Shown one piece after another: positions 45,569 to 57,400 of a DNA stretch of 64,000 nucleotides. The stretch is from the NCBI RefSeq assembly GCF_032854445.1, contig NC_088305.1, positions 12,091,606 through 12,155,605 of the forward strand, read 5' to 3'. A model generated the notes under the pieces. That model was not told the DNA's origin and did not search any database. It saw only the letters and a list, made by a program, of their open reading frames with translations. The position numbers and the translations under genes were made by a program. Every line of letters starts with the position of its first letter. Positions within the stretch are counted from its first letter, which is position 1. The stretch is from Liolophura sinensis (Eukaryota > Mollusca > Polyplacophora > Chitonida > Chitonidae).

Positions 45569-46290
45569 CTGAAAAGGAAGTATGTCAAGCAAATACCATT
45601 TCATTTGTACTACCTAGCACATTGGGCCTACTATAGTGCTTGAAAGTCATATCTGCAGTGTCGTGATAGCTTTTGTTATGGTTGAAGAATTTAAAATGTA
45701 CTTCGGACCAATATCTTCATCTTAGAAATTAAGTAGGACTATTTTATTTTGTTCATATGGACATGTTGTCTCACATGAATGATCTTCATGTCTCCTAATC
45801 CCAATTTACTTGGAATTCGACGGTGGAGAGTTATTTCCAGAAAAATTAACGAGTTCTATCATGTACGAGTTTGTTTATGTTTTTCGGACGCCAGAGCAAT
45901 ACAATATTTGGAAAAACTCGATGTTGATAGAGGTATAAATGATTTTCTAATTCGATTATAAGATAAAACATTTTCAGTTAAAGTTAAAAACGTGGAGTTT
46001 CTAAGAACATTCAGTATATAGGCCTGCTCTTTCTACACTTTTATACCTCCGTGCATCACTTGCCACAATGTCTAAACAAAACAAAATTATGGGTAACTTT
46101 CGTGTGTCTGGACCGTGGAAAGCCGAGGTGGCGGTGTGTTTGTAAACACAGTTTCCCATCGCATGTCTGCTGAAGTAATACTATCTCAGGGTGAATTGTT
46201 AGCTTTGCAGTTTGGCTAATGTAGTACATAGCTTTTATAAAAGCTTTCCACTTTTCCGACGAGTTTATTTCTGGACGCTGCAATGTAACA

Positions 46291-49200
46291 ATGACAGCAC
46301 ACCAACCTGTCGTGATTCAGTCTGTGGATGAATTGTTAAGTTGTGTAAAAAGTTGCAAGGATTGTTGTAAAGGAGATTATATTTCATTCCATTGTCCGTT
46401 ATGTCCACCGTCAAAGTTCAAGCCAACAAGGAAGAAGAAAGTAGAGAACCATTTGAGAGCTGTACACTGGAAAGCACGCGTTGAGGGACAAAACGGTACG
46501 TAAAATTAAGCATCAATACGTTTCATTCATCTAAAATACTGTGTACATATATAGTTATCGTCTGCGGCTTTATATGATAGGCGAGCTTTTTGATTAACTT
46601 TTCATGTTAAAAAAATAGATACATTCCCTGTCAATGAGATGATATGTTCTTAAATTATTTTTCTTCATCTTTTTTCGAAATGTATACTCCTAGTGGTCAT
46701 CCAGACGTATATGCAGATTTATCGGCTCTGTAGGTGACGCCAATTTAAAATATTCTTCCACTGATGAGGCAGAGTAAAATAGGTATCAAAGCAAATCTAA
46801 ACTTACAGATCTTATTTTCGTAATTGGCCCTGGAGATGGATGTAAAACAAAAAGATGCCATCAACTTCCGGTCGGGCAAATGCAAGTGTCTAATTTGCAA
46901 GGGAAAAAATAACTAACACAAATAGATCAGATCATCTATGCCTGCAATAGAACTTCTACTCAATGGCCTCATGTGAATAGTAGTTGTGTAGTGTTTGTGT
47001 ACATATTCTCTCTATTAGACCAACAGATTAGTCATTTGGCGTGTATGTTTTAATACCACACAATGTAAAGAACGCTCCCGCTGCGCTAACCGTAACTCGA
47101 AAGCCAACAGATGTTTTTCTTACATAATGCATGAACGGTGGCAAAAATTTTAATGCCAATCACTGGAAAACTATTCGTCTGAAATAATTTGATACGAGAG
47201 AAGAGCACAATTTGTCCTGCTGACCAACTTTCAACATTGCACCATTACTGTTTTTCGCATCGTGTCTCAAAAATCAGAATAAAGTGTGCCTAAAAGCGAA
47301 AACTTCTTAAGAAACAAAACAAAGCCACATTCGTGGTTAGCTCTTTATGCCTAATGCATGAACAGTAGATAAATTGTGGTCAAACTTCTTAAGCTAGAAC
47401 AAAGGCAAAGCCAGATTCATAATCTATTTGTCAAATTACACTGTATATATTCACACAAGAAATTGGATCAGCTCTGCACGGGTTTAAACTTCTTTCCAAA
47501 GGCTTCACTGTGCGAGCAATCTAATTAGGCTTTAAGTCCATGCACATATGTCCATAAAACTGACCGCCATCACATGGGCTGTAAATTGAGCTGTTTTTCA
47601 GGCGTAAAACACCATTGAAATAAATAACTAACTTATCACAATGTTCAAAAGACGTGTTTATTTTTGTAGGTAAAAGTGCCGTTCTTTGCCATCTAACTGA
47701 ACACAGTTCTTCACGGCATTTCCATTGCACGTCATGTTCAAGGATAATTATTCGCACAGAGAACTTGAAGCACCACGTTCAAACATGTGGTAATAGTCTT
47801 AACACGCCTGTTGCATCCAAATTAATCCCCTCTACCCGTACAGCGAAAAATTCTTATTCGTCGCGTGCAAAACACAGATCAGAAAACCATCAGAATAACG
47901 TAGTAGAGGCACAGGAAAGTGACGCGGTGACAAGTGACAAAGACCATTGCTATGCCACCCAGAGTATTAATCTGAAGACGACTTGTTCTAGATCATTGGA
48001 TTCCCATATTTCAACAAAGACGTCATCCCTTCGAGCACGTTGTACACTATGTGGTAAAATTATAACAGTGAAATGGATGAAATCGCACTTGAAATCTCAC
48101 CAGTCTCTACAGCATGATGTTAATGTCTACAATCATCACCATACTGTTGTAATCGATCCAGCCAAAGAAGTGTATTGTTCGTCCAAATCAAGAAGTGGTC
48201 CTCAAATCCCGATACATCTGCAGAAAAATACGCTCACAAATGCTCCGATCAGCATTTGTGAAAACAACTCATGTATTGAGTTGAAATCGGCGGCAAGAAG
48301 AGGTGGGAACAGTTCCTTTGAGTGTGATCACGTTCGTTCCGTTCCTTATGCTATTCCTGGAAGAGAAACGATTCTTAGACAAGACACACTTGAATGCATG
48401 CGGAGTGAAAATTTCATCACCGAAAGTAGATACAATGAACTAAAGCAGTGCCAAGAAACAGCTGAAAGCTCAGGACGCCCATTTGTAGTACTCATTCCAC
48501 CTCATCAGGACCTATTATCCTAGACATATTCATCTGTACACGGGGAAAAAAAGGTTCTGGTGCAAACTACAACGGACTATAGTAACGTACGATAAACAAA
48601 GAAACACCACAATATGCAGGTGCACAAAAAGCATTCGCACATGCCTCCATAAACTCATCTGCAAATGGTATCTAAAACAAGAGCTACCAGAATTGATATC
48701 GTCAGATGACGTGCAGTCATTATCTGATCAAGAAATTGACCAACAAGAATCTGACACCGAACAGGTAAACGGGAGCCAAAGGCCAGTTCCACTGAGAAAT
48801 AACAGCCAACATTTCCGATCATTACCAAGGAGTATACCAAAGGATATCCCTCTGGAAGTCAGGCAAATTATCAGAAATCACAAAAGAGACGGTATCCTCG
48901 AAATCACTCCAAGAGAAACATCATGTGTTCGATGCCAATTACCACGCGATGTTCGTCTTGTTTCCAGCAAGTCGAAAATAATACATTTACAACTGGTGGT
49001 AAAAGGTAAGGTCTCCAACTATCAAGAACTTTAGGTCACTGTGCTCAGAACAACTGAAGGAATGAATGGTTATGGACATGATATATCGACAATATTCTTG
49101 TCATACGGTATCCTGGCACAAGCTAGGTCCAAATTCAGGACACTAAGCAGAACTGAACAATGAAAAAACCAGCTTGGCCTAATATTAAACATGACATTGT

Positions 49201-52200
49201 AATATATTCACTGTTAAATAATTATATTAAGCCTTTATGTCTGTTCCTATATATCATATGCTCATGGCATCGCGAGCAAAGCTGTCCGATAATTGAAAAG
49301 ATTATGTGGATATTTCGTCAAATATACACCCACGTTGGAAATGTTCTCATAAAAAACACAAAAGCTTTTGGAGAGAGTGAAATACGTAAATATGATGTAG
49401 TGTATTAATGATTCAGCATGGAATAGTTTAGCATGGCAGTTCTTATAGTTCCTTGATTTTCTATTTGGTTACATTTATCTGAAATTAGACCATGTCTTGA
49501 TATCCTAATTCTTCGCCGTTATATAATTAATAATAGTTAATATAATTAAGTATAAAATTTTAGAATTATCAAACGCCTTCTCTTTCAGATATAACCGTAT
49601 ACAACAAGGTATGCAAACGATGCCAACTGTTGTATCAATTGTGTCCTTTGTGGGTATCACCCTTCTATACTTATCTTCGACACCTGTCGCAAAGTAGCGT
49701 TCCGCCATTCAGGTAGGTGGGCATGCAGCGTATATGACAAGACATGTAATTGGATGATATACATTTCTGAATATTCTGAATCAGAAGATTAGATTTAATG
49801 TTACACAATGACATGTATAAACGTGGTTGAAAAGCGCTCTAGATATCCAGCAATATTAACATTAACACCCCAACAGCAAAACCATAAATACATATTCGAT
49901 TACCTGCCCATACATGTCAACTTTCACGCCAAAAGCATAAAATTGAAAGTAGTTTCATAAGCCATCGGACTAGGTCATATTTGGATTGTTGATAAATTCT
50001 AAAACTCTGATGGTGTTAAATAATTATTTATCCTGGAAGTATAAAGTCAAAATTTCCGACATATCTTGCTGTTACTTACTATGGCAAGCCGTTCCGGCCT
50101 TAGAGCATTTATTTAAGACATTTTGAATTCATTCCAGATATCTTGAGTTCATTTGGACATATCTGGAAATCATTTTCAGACATCTGAAATTCATTTTAAG
50201 ATATCTAAAATAAATTTCGTGCTGCATATATCACAAAAAGCATTTCCAGATATAACAAAATGAATTCAAGATTTCTTAAATAGACGTCAATTTGATATAT
50301 CTGGAAGTCTCTTTGTGATAGGTGCCCTACATTTGTCTGGTTATTTATGTGAACAAAATGTATGCTCCTTAATTATATCACCACGATCATCCATGATGGC
50401 TTGCAGTACGCATGAGCAGATCTGCACTAATTCTGTTTCCGCTCAGGGAGCAGTTATTGCATTTTGTACATTTTGGCACAATTTCTGTGGCTCTTTTACG
50501 GTTATGTGCATCCCTGTTTTTTATTCCGAGATATGTTCAAAAGAATTTTTGATGTCTGGAAAGGATTTTCAGAAATGTGAAACACATGATCTATATATTA
50601 ACACAAGGCTGCTATTTAAGAAATGTAGAAATGAATTGTAGATATCTGAAAATTAATTCAAGAAATCTTAAAATAAATTCAAGATATCTGAAAAAGGCAG
50701 TTTTTTGTTTCTCACACAGGTGCCCTGTAGAGCAGAAGATGACAAAATAGCCTCACCTGAGCTACACGAAGAGCTCCCACAGTAAGGATAACCTTATTAC
50801 TACACGTAGCGCAGCGCAATGACCCAGAAGCCTCCCACCAATGCGGTGTCGCTGTGAGATTAAGTCCAGCTCATCCTGGCTTCCTCTCCGGCCGTATGTG
50901 GGAAGGTCTGCCAGCAACGTGCGGATGGTCGTGGGTCCCCCCTCCCCCGGCCTTTGCCAGGTTTCCTCCCGCCATAATGCTGTCATGTAAGTGAAATATT
51001 ATTGAATACGGCGTAAATCACCAACTAAGTAAATAAATAAATATTACTACACGCGGATTGAATGAGTGAGTGCTTGGGGTTTAACGTCGTACTGAACAAT
51101 TTTTCAGTCATATGACGACGAGGAGTTCTTCTAGGTTGTGCATATGAAATGTGTCTTCTTGTGGTAGGGCGCCAAGGTTTGCCGCCACTGGAACGTCATG
51201 CCGAAGACACCAAACGTGACACACCACCCAGTCACATTATACTGACATCGGGCGGAACAGTCCTGTTTCCTTGCTCTAACCTCTCAATGCTGAGCGCCAA
51301 GCGAGGCAGCAACAAGTTCTGTTGGTATGACCCGACAAGGTACTTCACGCGGAAACGGGCCTGTCAGCCTAGAGTGCCTCAATTCATAACACTAATTAAG
51401 GAAATGCATTTCAAATCTGAATTGAATATTGTACTCGTGTATATCTGCATTGTGGTGCTTGGGGCGACAAATGCTGGGCATGACTGAACATTGTTGCATG
51501 TCTTCGGGTTAAGGTCTTTGTCTTGAACACATTCTTTCCAATACGTTTTGCTTTAGAATGTGTAACGATGTGGCCGTCGATTTTGATAAGTGTTGCAGTC
51601 ATTTCTCGTATGTTTTCAAGAAAGATACAACTTTTGTGATGTCTTGATTTCTGTAGGTTTTCGTCAGAAGACTTACAAATGTCCAGGATTATTCCATTTG
51701 CGGACGAGGAACTCAACAATGAGGAGCAGGATTCCAATATGTTTATTTGTGTATCTGATGTCATTTCACAGGTATGGATAAGGGAGCAGTTGTCATGCAG
51801 GTGACATTGATTTGTTTATTTGATTGGTGTTTTACGCCGTACTCAAGAATATTTCACTTATACGACGGCGGCCAGCATTATGGTGGGAGGAAACCGGGCA
51901 GAAATTAAATTATAATTTACAGACACAGTGTATTTAATTGACCCTTGTATTTGACTATATACAGTAGTTTTAAACATATGATCATCTCTGTATTTCACTA
52001 TTCTTCTATAGTGGCGTGCAGCACCACTGTACATTCATATCACACAAACTCGAAAGATTTCGCTGCTGTTTGAAGAATAGTTGCTGCGATACAAATAATT
52101 AATTTGTTACATGACATATAGTTTAATGTATTGTTTCACATCATACAGCCACACTTGATGGTAGCATGTGATTTCATGAAGATCCTCATGCACTTCATCG

Positions 52201-53765
52201 CCCGGGATATATTATTATGTATCTAAAAAGAGTGTTTTAGAGTGTTTCACTGTATTATATTGATATCTTCTCCTAACCCCTTCCTCGTACAACTGTATAC
52301 ATGATTATGTGTTTATCTAGGTCCGAGAGCTCTGAGCTGGAGATTTTCTTGACAAATCCGAGAAGGGAATTTCTAAAGGGCTTTGGATTCGGTTATGTCT
52401 TGGACTTGGTACGTAAAAGTGTGATTTCGGTGTATAAATTGTTTATAAATTGATATTGACTTTTTCGCTTAGCTTGATTTATATGTACTGAAAATACCCT
52501 TTGTATGGAAAAAGCCCTGTTACTATATTTATATATGTTTTACGTACCAAAAACAACGCTGCGGGACTTTGGAATTTTGTAAATGTTTTGTGAGTAAATT
52601 ATGGCCATTCTGGGTGTTATTGCGAATGGGTATGCGTATGGTACTTAATAAGATTTTCTCTTTTAGGCTTATACATATCTCGAAGCCTATGCGGAAAAAA
52701 AGTTCTTCAAACTGAAGCTTAGGGACAAACGGTACGTATAGGTACATGTAGGTAGGGTGGTTGCCAGTAATCCCGGTCTGCTCCATGCATGTTTCAAATT
52801 TTTTTTTGTTTAATGTTTTATAAGGGTTTTTTTGTTACAGTACAGATCTGGGATGTTCTGTTTGTTTGTTGTCACAACTTATTTTGGTCCAAGAGTGAAG
52901 AAGAAAGTGACGGATTCATTGCTGCTTACATGGAGCGTGATTAAATTATGCGAAACAATCTGCATATGCTTGTGTATACCTTGTCTGTATATGTGCATTG
53001 GAAATAGGCCATGCTTATCTTTCACTGTGTGATTATATTCTTGTGCGAAACATTGCTTCAGGCGCCCCGCCACATCTGGATTTGTACACAAGCTAGTCCA
53101 GCTACCAGGAACCGAGCGAATTAAGAAGATTTTAAATGTGGATGGGTTTGTATTTACCTTGTATTTTATCTGTCTGTTTTTGTTTTTAGGTATAATTAGA
53201 TATGGCTATTTTGGCTCCAGTTATGCATGGAGTAGTATCGGAATGGCTTTCCAGCTTTCAAGTTATCTATATACAGACAGTTCAAATGTGTATAAACATT
53301 TGACAAGGCTAAAGCCATAAAAAAGGAGGAAAGTAACTAAGAATATTGCAGTCATCAAGTAGTCATTTACATGTAGATGTGTGTTTAATTATTTAGCATT
53401 ATAATTTCATAATTTTGTTCCGCGCATGATTTGTTAAAAAGTGTGCAGGCATATATGTTTAATTAGTAGTAATCTATATACATTTCCAGATTTCAGTCTT
53501 TTACAAATGAATAGGAAGCCTTTAACAGGATTGCATTCTGTTCACATTTTTTCTTTGTAGGTACGAAGGGACAGTCAGGAGTAGGAGATGTAAGGAAGCC
53601 TTGGTTCGGGATGTAGTCGCACTGCTTGTATCCAACAAACTGCACATATCTTTACCAGAAGCAAGACGAAGATGCTGTCAAACTGAACATCCATCGTTAC
53701 ACACGGCACTTAAAAAAAGTGAACAATTAAGAGCACACCGCTTAATCAGCAGTACCGAGTCGTAA
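46291..53765 (+). CDS. SWIM and C2H2-like zinc-finger protein, 8 exons, one +1 frame change
   Basis: Exons: 46,291-46,495; 47,670-49,005; 49,589-49,712; 51,657-51,800; 52,321-52,408; 52,667-52,731; 53,062-53,145; 53,561-53,765 (TAA). All introns are GT..AG and all phases agree, giving ~749 residues. The first ATG follows an in-frame TAG at 46,222. Visible parts: a C2H2-like finger (C35, C38, H54, H59), a second (C88, C91, H103/104, C108), a third (C193, C196, H208, H212), a SWIM finger CxCx6CxH (C384, C386, C393, H395), and a ribbon-like set C487, C490, C522, C525. The C-terminal third is unrecognised. The N-terminal half resembles uncharacterised metazoan proteins related to HMGXB3 (from memory). 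The only break is at 48,521, where UCC-UAG needs a +1 shift. It lies between the inverted 53-bp arrays, with SINEs only in introns. A nuclear DNA-binding role is an inference. Confidence 0.7.
47570..47632 (+). mobile_element. V-SINE tail fragment in intron 1
   Basis: TTCAGGCGTAAAACACCATT followed by GAAATAAATAA, just upstream of the exon 2 acceptor. Confidence 0.55.
48518..48524 (+). other. candidate +1 frameshift site UCC-UAG
   Basis: The upstream frame ends ..CTA TTA TCC TAG. Skipping the U of UAG continues in the open frame that carries the SWIM finger 31 codons later. Antizyme mRNAs shift +1 at UCC-UGA in the same arrangement. A plain one-base insertion would look identical. Confidence 0.4.
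50116..50702. repeat. AGATATCT palindromic short repeats, intron 3
   Basis: Degenerate ~20-bp units around CCAGATATCTTGAGTTCATT occur on both strands at 50,116-50,318 and again at 50,523-50,702. They flank ~200 bp of other sequence with TAGGTGCCCTAC / CAGGTGCCCTGTAG near the two sides. It may be a MITE-like element made of subrepeats. Confidence 0.55.
50807..51042 (+). mobile_element. V-SINE in intron 3, with target-site duplication
   Basis: Head (partly lost) to tail AGTAAATAAATAA, flanked by the 11-bp repeat ATTACTACACG at 50,796-50,806 and 51,043-51,053. Confidence 0.9.
51058..51385 (-). mobile_element. SINE-3 in intron 3
   Basis: GAGTGAGTGCTTGGGGTTTA, TTTTTCAGTCATATGACGAC, CACCCAGTCACATTATACTG and GACCCGACAAGGTACTTCAC are the reverse complement of the element at 9,946. 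The tRNA-like head is missing. Confidence 0.8.
51806..51903 (-). mobile_element. V-SINE tail/core fragment in intron 4
   Basis: TTGTTTATTTGATTGGTGTT to GGGAGGAAACCGGGCAGA; it lies 6 bp beyond the exon 4 donor at 51,801. Confidence 0.85.
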
Positions 53766-53967
53766 ATGGCATGCTGTGTGTGTAAATAATAGATGACTGA
53801 TGAGTTGACAATGTGTATTTTATATCATTGTTATCATTGTATCATGGCTATATGCCGTGTACATATAGCCTACACCTATAATGTATTTTCCATTCCACCT
53901 CCATACCATTCATTGCTTCACTTACACATGTATAGAATCTTAGAATGTACAAGAGAGTTAATACACT

Positions 53968-53973
53968 AATAAA
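53968..53973 (+). promoter_or_regulatory. polyadenylation signal AATAAA
   Basis: It lies 203 bp after the TAA of the zinc-finger gene, a normal distance for a 3' UTR. Confidence 0.5.
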
Positions 53974-54402
53974 CTTGCCTAGGGTACTGCAGCATATGTA
54001 ATGAAACACAACTTTTATCCGTACATCTCAGTAAAGCGTTCTTCAGTTTATAATAGTTTTTCTGTAAAGGTTTTTTGCAAACCGGATGAATACAATGCTG
54101 TAACCATTTTTAGGGAAAGGAACTTGTTGAATTAGAGTTTCTGTTGGCAAACTCTCCATGGGCGGTGGGTTATGGCACTGCGACAGGGCTCCTTAAAATA
54201 CATATATTTAAACTAGAATGTGGTTGTTGACTTTTTTATTCAACTGTCCGGAATTGGTGGTCAATGGATTTCTCATATTGGATGATTCGAGGATTATATT
54301 CTAAGGCTCTGTGAAAACTTTCTCATCTACGTACGTGTAGAGAAAGGCAAACTCGGTTTGTCCTCGTTCGTGTTGGGCTTTTCCCATCTGCGGAGAAAAA
54401 GG

Positions 54403-57400
54403 ATGGTAAATTAGTCACCGTCCTCCTCGTGGATTTTGTACCTGATACCTATAGGAACGTCAATTAAACACCGTCCTCTTTATGGATGTTATACTTTATA
54501 CCTGCAGGAATGTAAATTAGCCACCGTCCTCCTCGTGGATGTTGTACTTAATACCTATAGGAACATAAATTAGTCACCGTCCTCCTCATGGATGTTGTAT
54601 TTTATACCTATAGGCAGGTAAATTAGCCACTGTCCGCCTCAAGGATGTTGTACCTGACACCTCCAGGAAGGTAAAGTAGCCAACGTCCTCCTCGTGGATG
54701 TTGTACCTTTTACCTGGAGGAAGTTAAATTAGCAACCGTCCTCCTTGTGGATGTTGTAACTTACTTCTGTAGGAAGGTAAATTAGCCACCGTCCTCCTCA
54801 TGAATGTTGTACCTTATACCGGCAGGATGTTAAATTAGCCATCGTCCTCCTCATGGATTTTGTACTTTATACCTAAAGGAACATAAATTAGTCACCGTCC
54901 GCCTCGTGGATGTTGTACTTTATACCTATAGGAAGGTAAATTAGCCACCGTCCTCCTTGTGGATGTTGTACTTTACACCTGCAGGAAGGTAAATTAGCCA
55001 CCGTCCTCCTCGTGGATGTTGTACTTTATAGGCTACCTGGAGGAAGGTAAATTAGGCACCGTCCTCCTAGGGGAAGTTGTACTTTTTACCTCTAGGAAGT
55101 TAAATTAGCCACCGTCCTCTTCGTGGATGATGTACCTGGCACCTGAGGGAAGGTAAATTAGCCACCGTCCTCTTTATGGATGTTATACTTTATACCTGCA
55201 GGAATGTAAATTAGCCACCGTCCTCCTCGTGGATGTTGTACTTAATACCTATAGGAACATAAATTAGTCACCGTCCTCCTCATGGATGTTGTATTTTATA
55301 CCTATAGGCAGGTAAATTAGCCACTGTCCGCCTCAAGGATGTTGTACCTGACACCTCCAGGAAGGTAAAGTAGCCAACGTCCTCCTCGTGGATGTTGTAC
55401 CTTTTACCTGGAGGAAGTTAAATTAGCAACCGTCCTCCTTGTGGATGTTGTAACTTACTTCTGTAGGAAGGTAAATTAGCCACCGTCCTCCTCATGAATG
55501 TTGTACCTTATACCGGCAGGATGTTAAATTAGCCATCGTCTTCCTCATGGATTGTGTACTTTATACCTAAAGGAACATAAATTAGTCACCGTCCGCCTCG
55601 TGGATGTTGTACTTTATACCTATAGGAAGGTAAATTAGCCACCGTCCTCCTTGTGGATGTTGTACTTTACACCTGCAGGAAGGTAAATTAGCCACCGTCC
55701 TCCTCGTGGATGTTGTACTTTATAGGCTACCTGGAGGAAGGTAAATTAGGCACCGTCCTCCTAGGGGAAGTTGCACTTTTTACCTCTAGGAAGTTAAATT
55801 AGCCACCGTCCTCTTCGTGGATGATGTACCTGGCACCTGAGGGAAGGTAAATTAGCCACCGTCCTCCTCATGGATGTTGTATTTTATACCTATAGTAAGG
55901 TAAATTAGCCACCGTCCTCCTCGTGGATGTTTTACTTTATATCTATAGGGAGGTAAATTAGCCACCGTCCTCCTCACGGATGTTGTATTTTATACCTATA
56001 GGAAGGTAAATTAGCCACCGTCCTCCTTGTTGATGTTTTACTTTATATCTATAGGGAGGTAAATTAGCCACCGTCCTCCTCGTTGATGTTGTTCTTTACA
56101 CCGTCAGAAAGGTAAAGTAGCCGCCGTCATCCTCGTGGATGTTGTACTTTACACCTGTAGGAAGTTAAATTAGCCACCGTCCTCCTCGTGGATGTTGTTC
56201 TTGATACCTGTGGGAAGGTAAATTAGCCACTGTTCTCCTCATGGATGTTGTACTTTATAGGCTGCCTGGAGGAAGGTAAATTAGGCACCGTCCTCCTAGG
56301 GGAAGTTGTACTTTTTACCTCTAGGAAGTTAAATTAGCCACCGTCCTCTTCGTGGATGATATACCTGGCACCTGAGGGAAGGTAAATTAGCCACCGTCCT
56401 CTTCATGGATGTTGTATTTTATACCTATAGTAAGGTAAATTAGCCACCGTCCTCCTCGTGGATGTTTTACTTTATATCTATAGGGAGGTAAATTAGCCAC
56501 CGTCCTCCTCATGGATGTTGTATTTTATACCTATAGGAAGGTAAATTAGCCACCGTCCTCCTTGATGATGTTTTACTTTATATCTATAGGGAGGTAAATT
56601 AGCCACCGTCCTCCTCGTTGATGTTGTTCTTTACACCGTCAGAAAGGTAAAGTAGCCGCCGTCATCCTCGTGGATGTTGTATTTTACACCTGTAGGAAGT
56701 TAAATTAGCCACCGTCCTCCTCGTGGATGTTGTACCATATACCTGCAGGAAGGTAAATTAGCTACCGTCCTCCTCGTGGATGTTGTACCTTATACCGGCA
56801 GGAATTTAAATTAGCTACCGTCCTCCTCATGGATGTTGTACCTCATACCTGCAGTAAGGTAAAGTAGCCACCGTTCTCCTCGTGGAGATTCTACCTGATA
56901 TCTATAGGAAGGTAAACTAGCAACCGTCTTTCTCGTGGATGTTGTACTTTATAGCTATAGGAAGGTAAAGTAGCTAACGTCCTCCTCGTGGATGTTGTAC
57001 TTTATACCTATATGGATGTAAATTAGCCACCGTCCTCCTCGTGGATGTTGTACTTTATACCTATAGGAAGATAAATTAGCTGTCCTCCTCGTGGATGTTG
57101 TACTTTATAGCTATAGCCTCGTGGATGTTGTACTTTATACCTGCAGTAACATAAATTAGTCACCGTCCGCTTCGTGGTTGTTGTACCTTATGCCTATAGG
57201 AACATAAATTAGTCACCGTCCTCCCCGTGGATGTTATACTATATACCTATAGGAAGGTAAAGCAACCACCGTCCTCCTCGTGGATGTTGTTTCTGATACC
57301 TGGAGAAAGGTAAATTAGCAAGCGTCCTCCTCGTGGATTTTGTACTTTATACTTGCAGGAAGGTAAATTAGCCACCGTCCTCCTCGTGGAGGTTCTACCT

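Noticed and set aside
46291-53765. KDZ-type transposase
   Set aside because: The Cys/SWIM arrangement recalls proteins near that group, but no acidic catalytic core was visible, so the name was not used.
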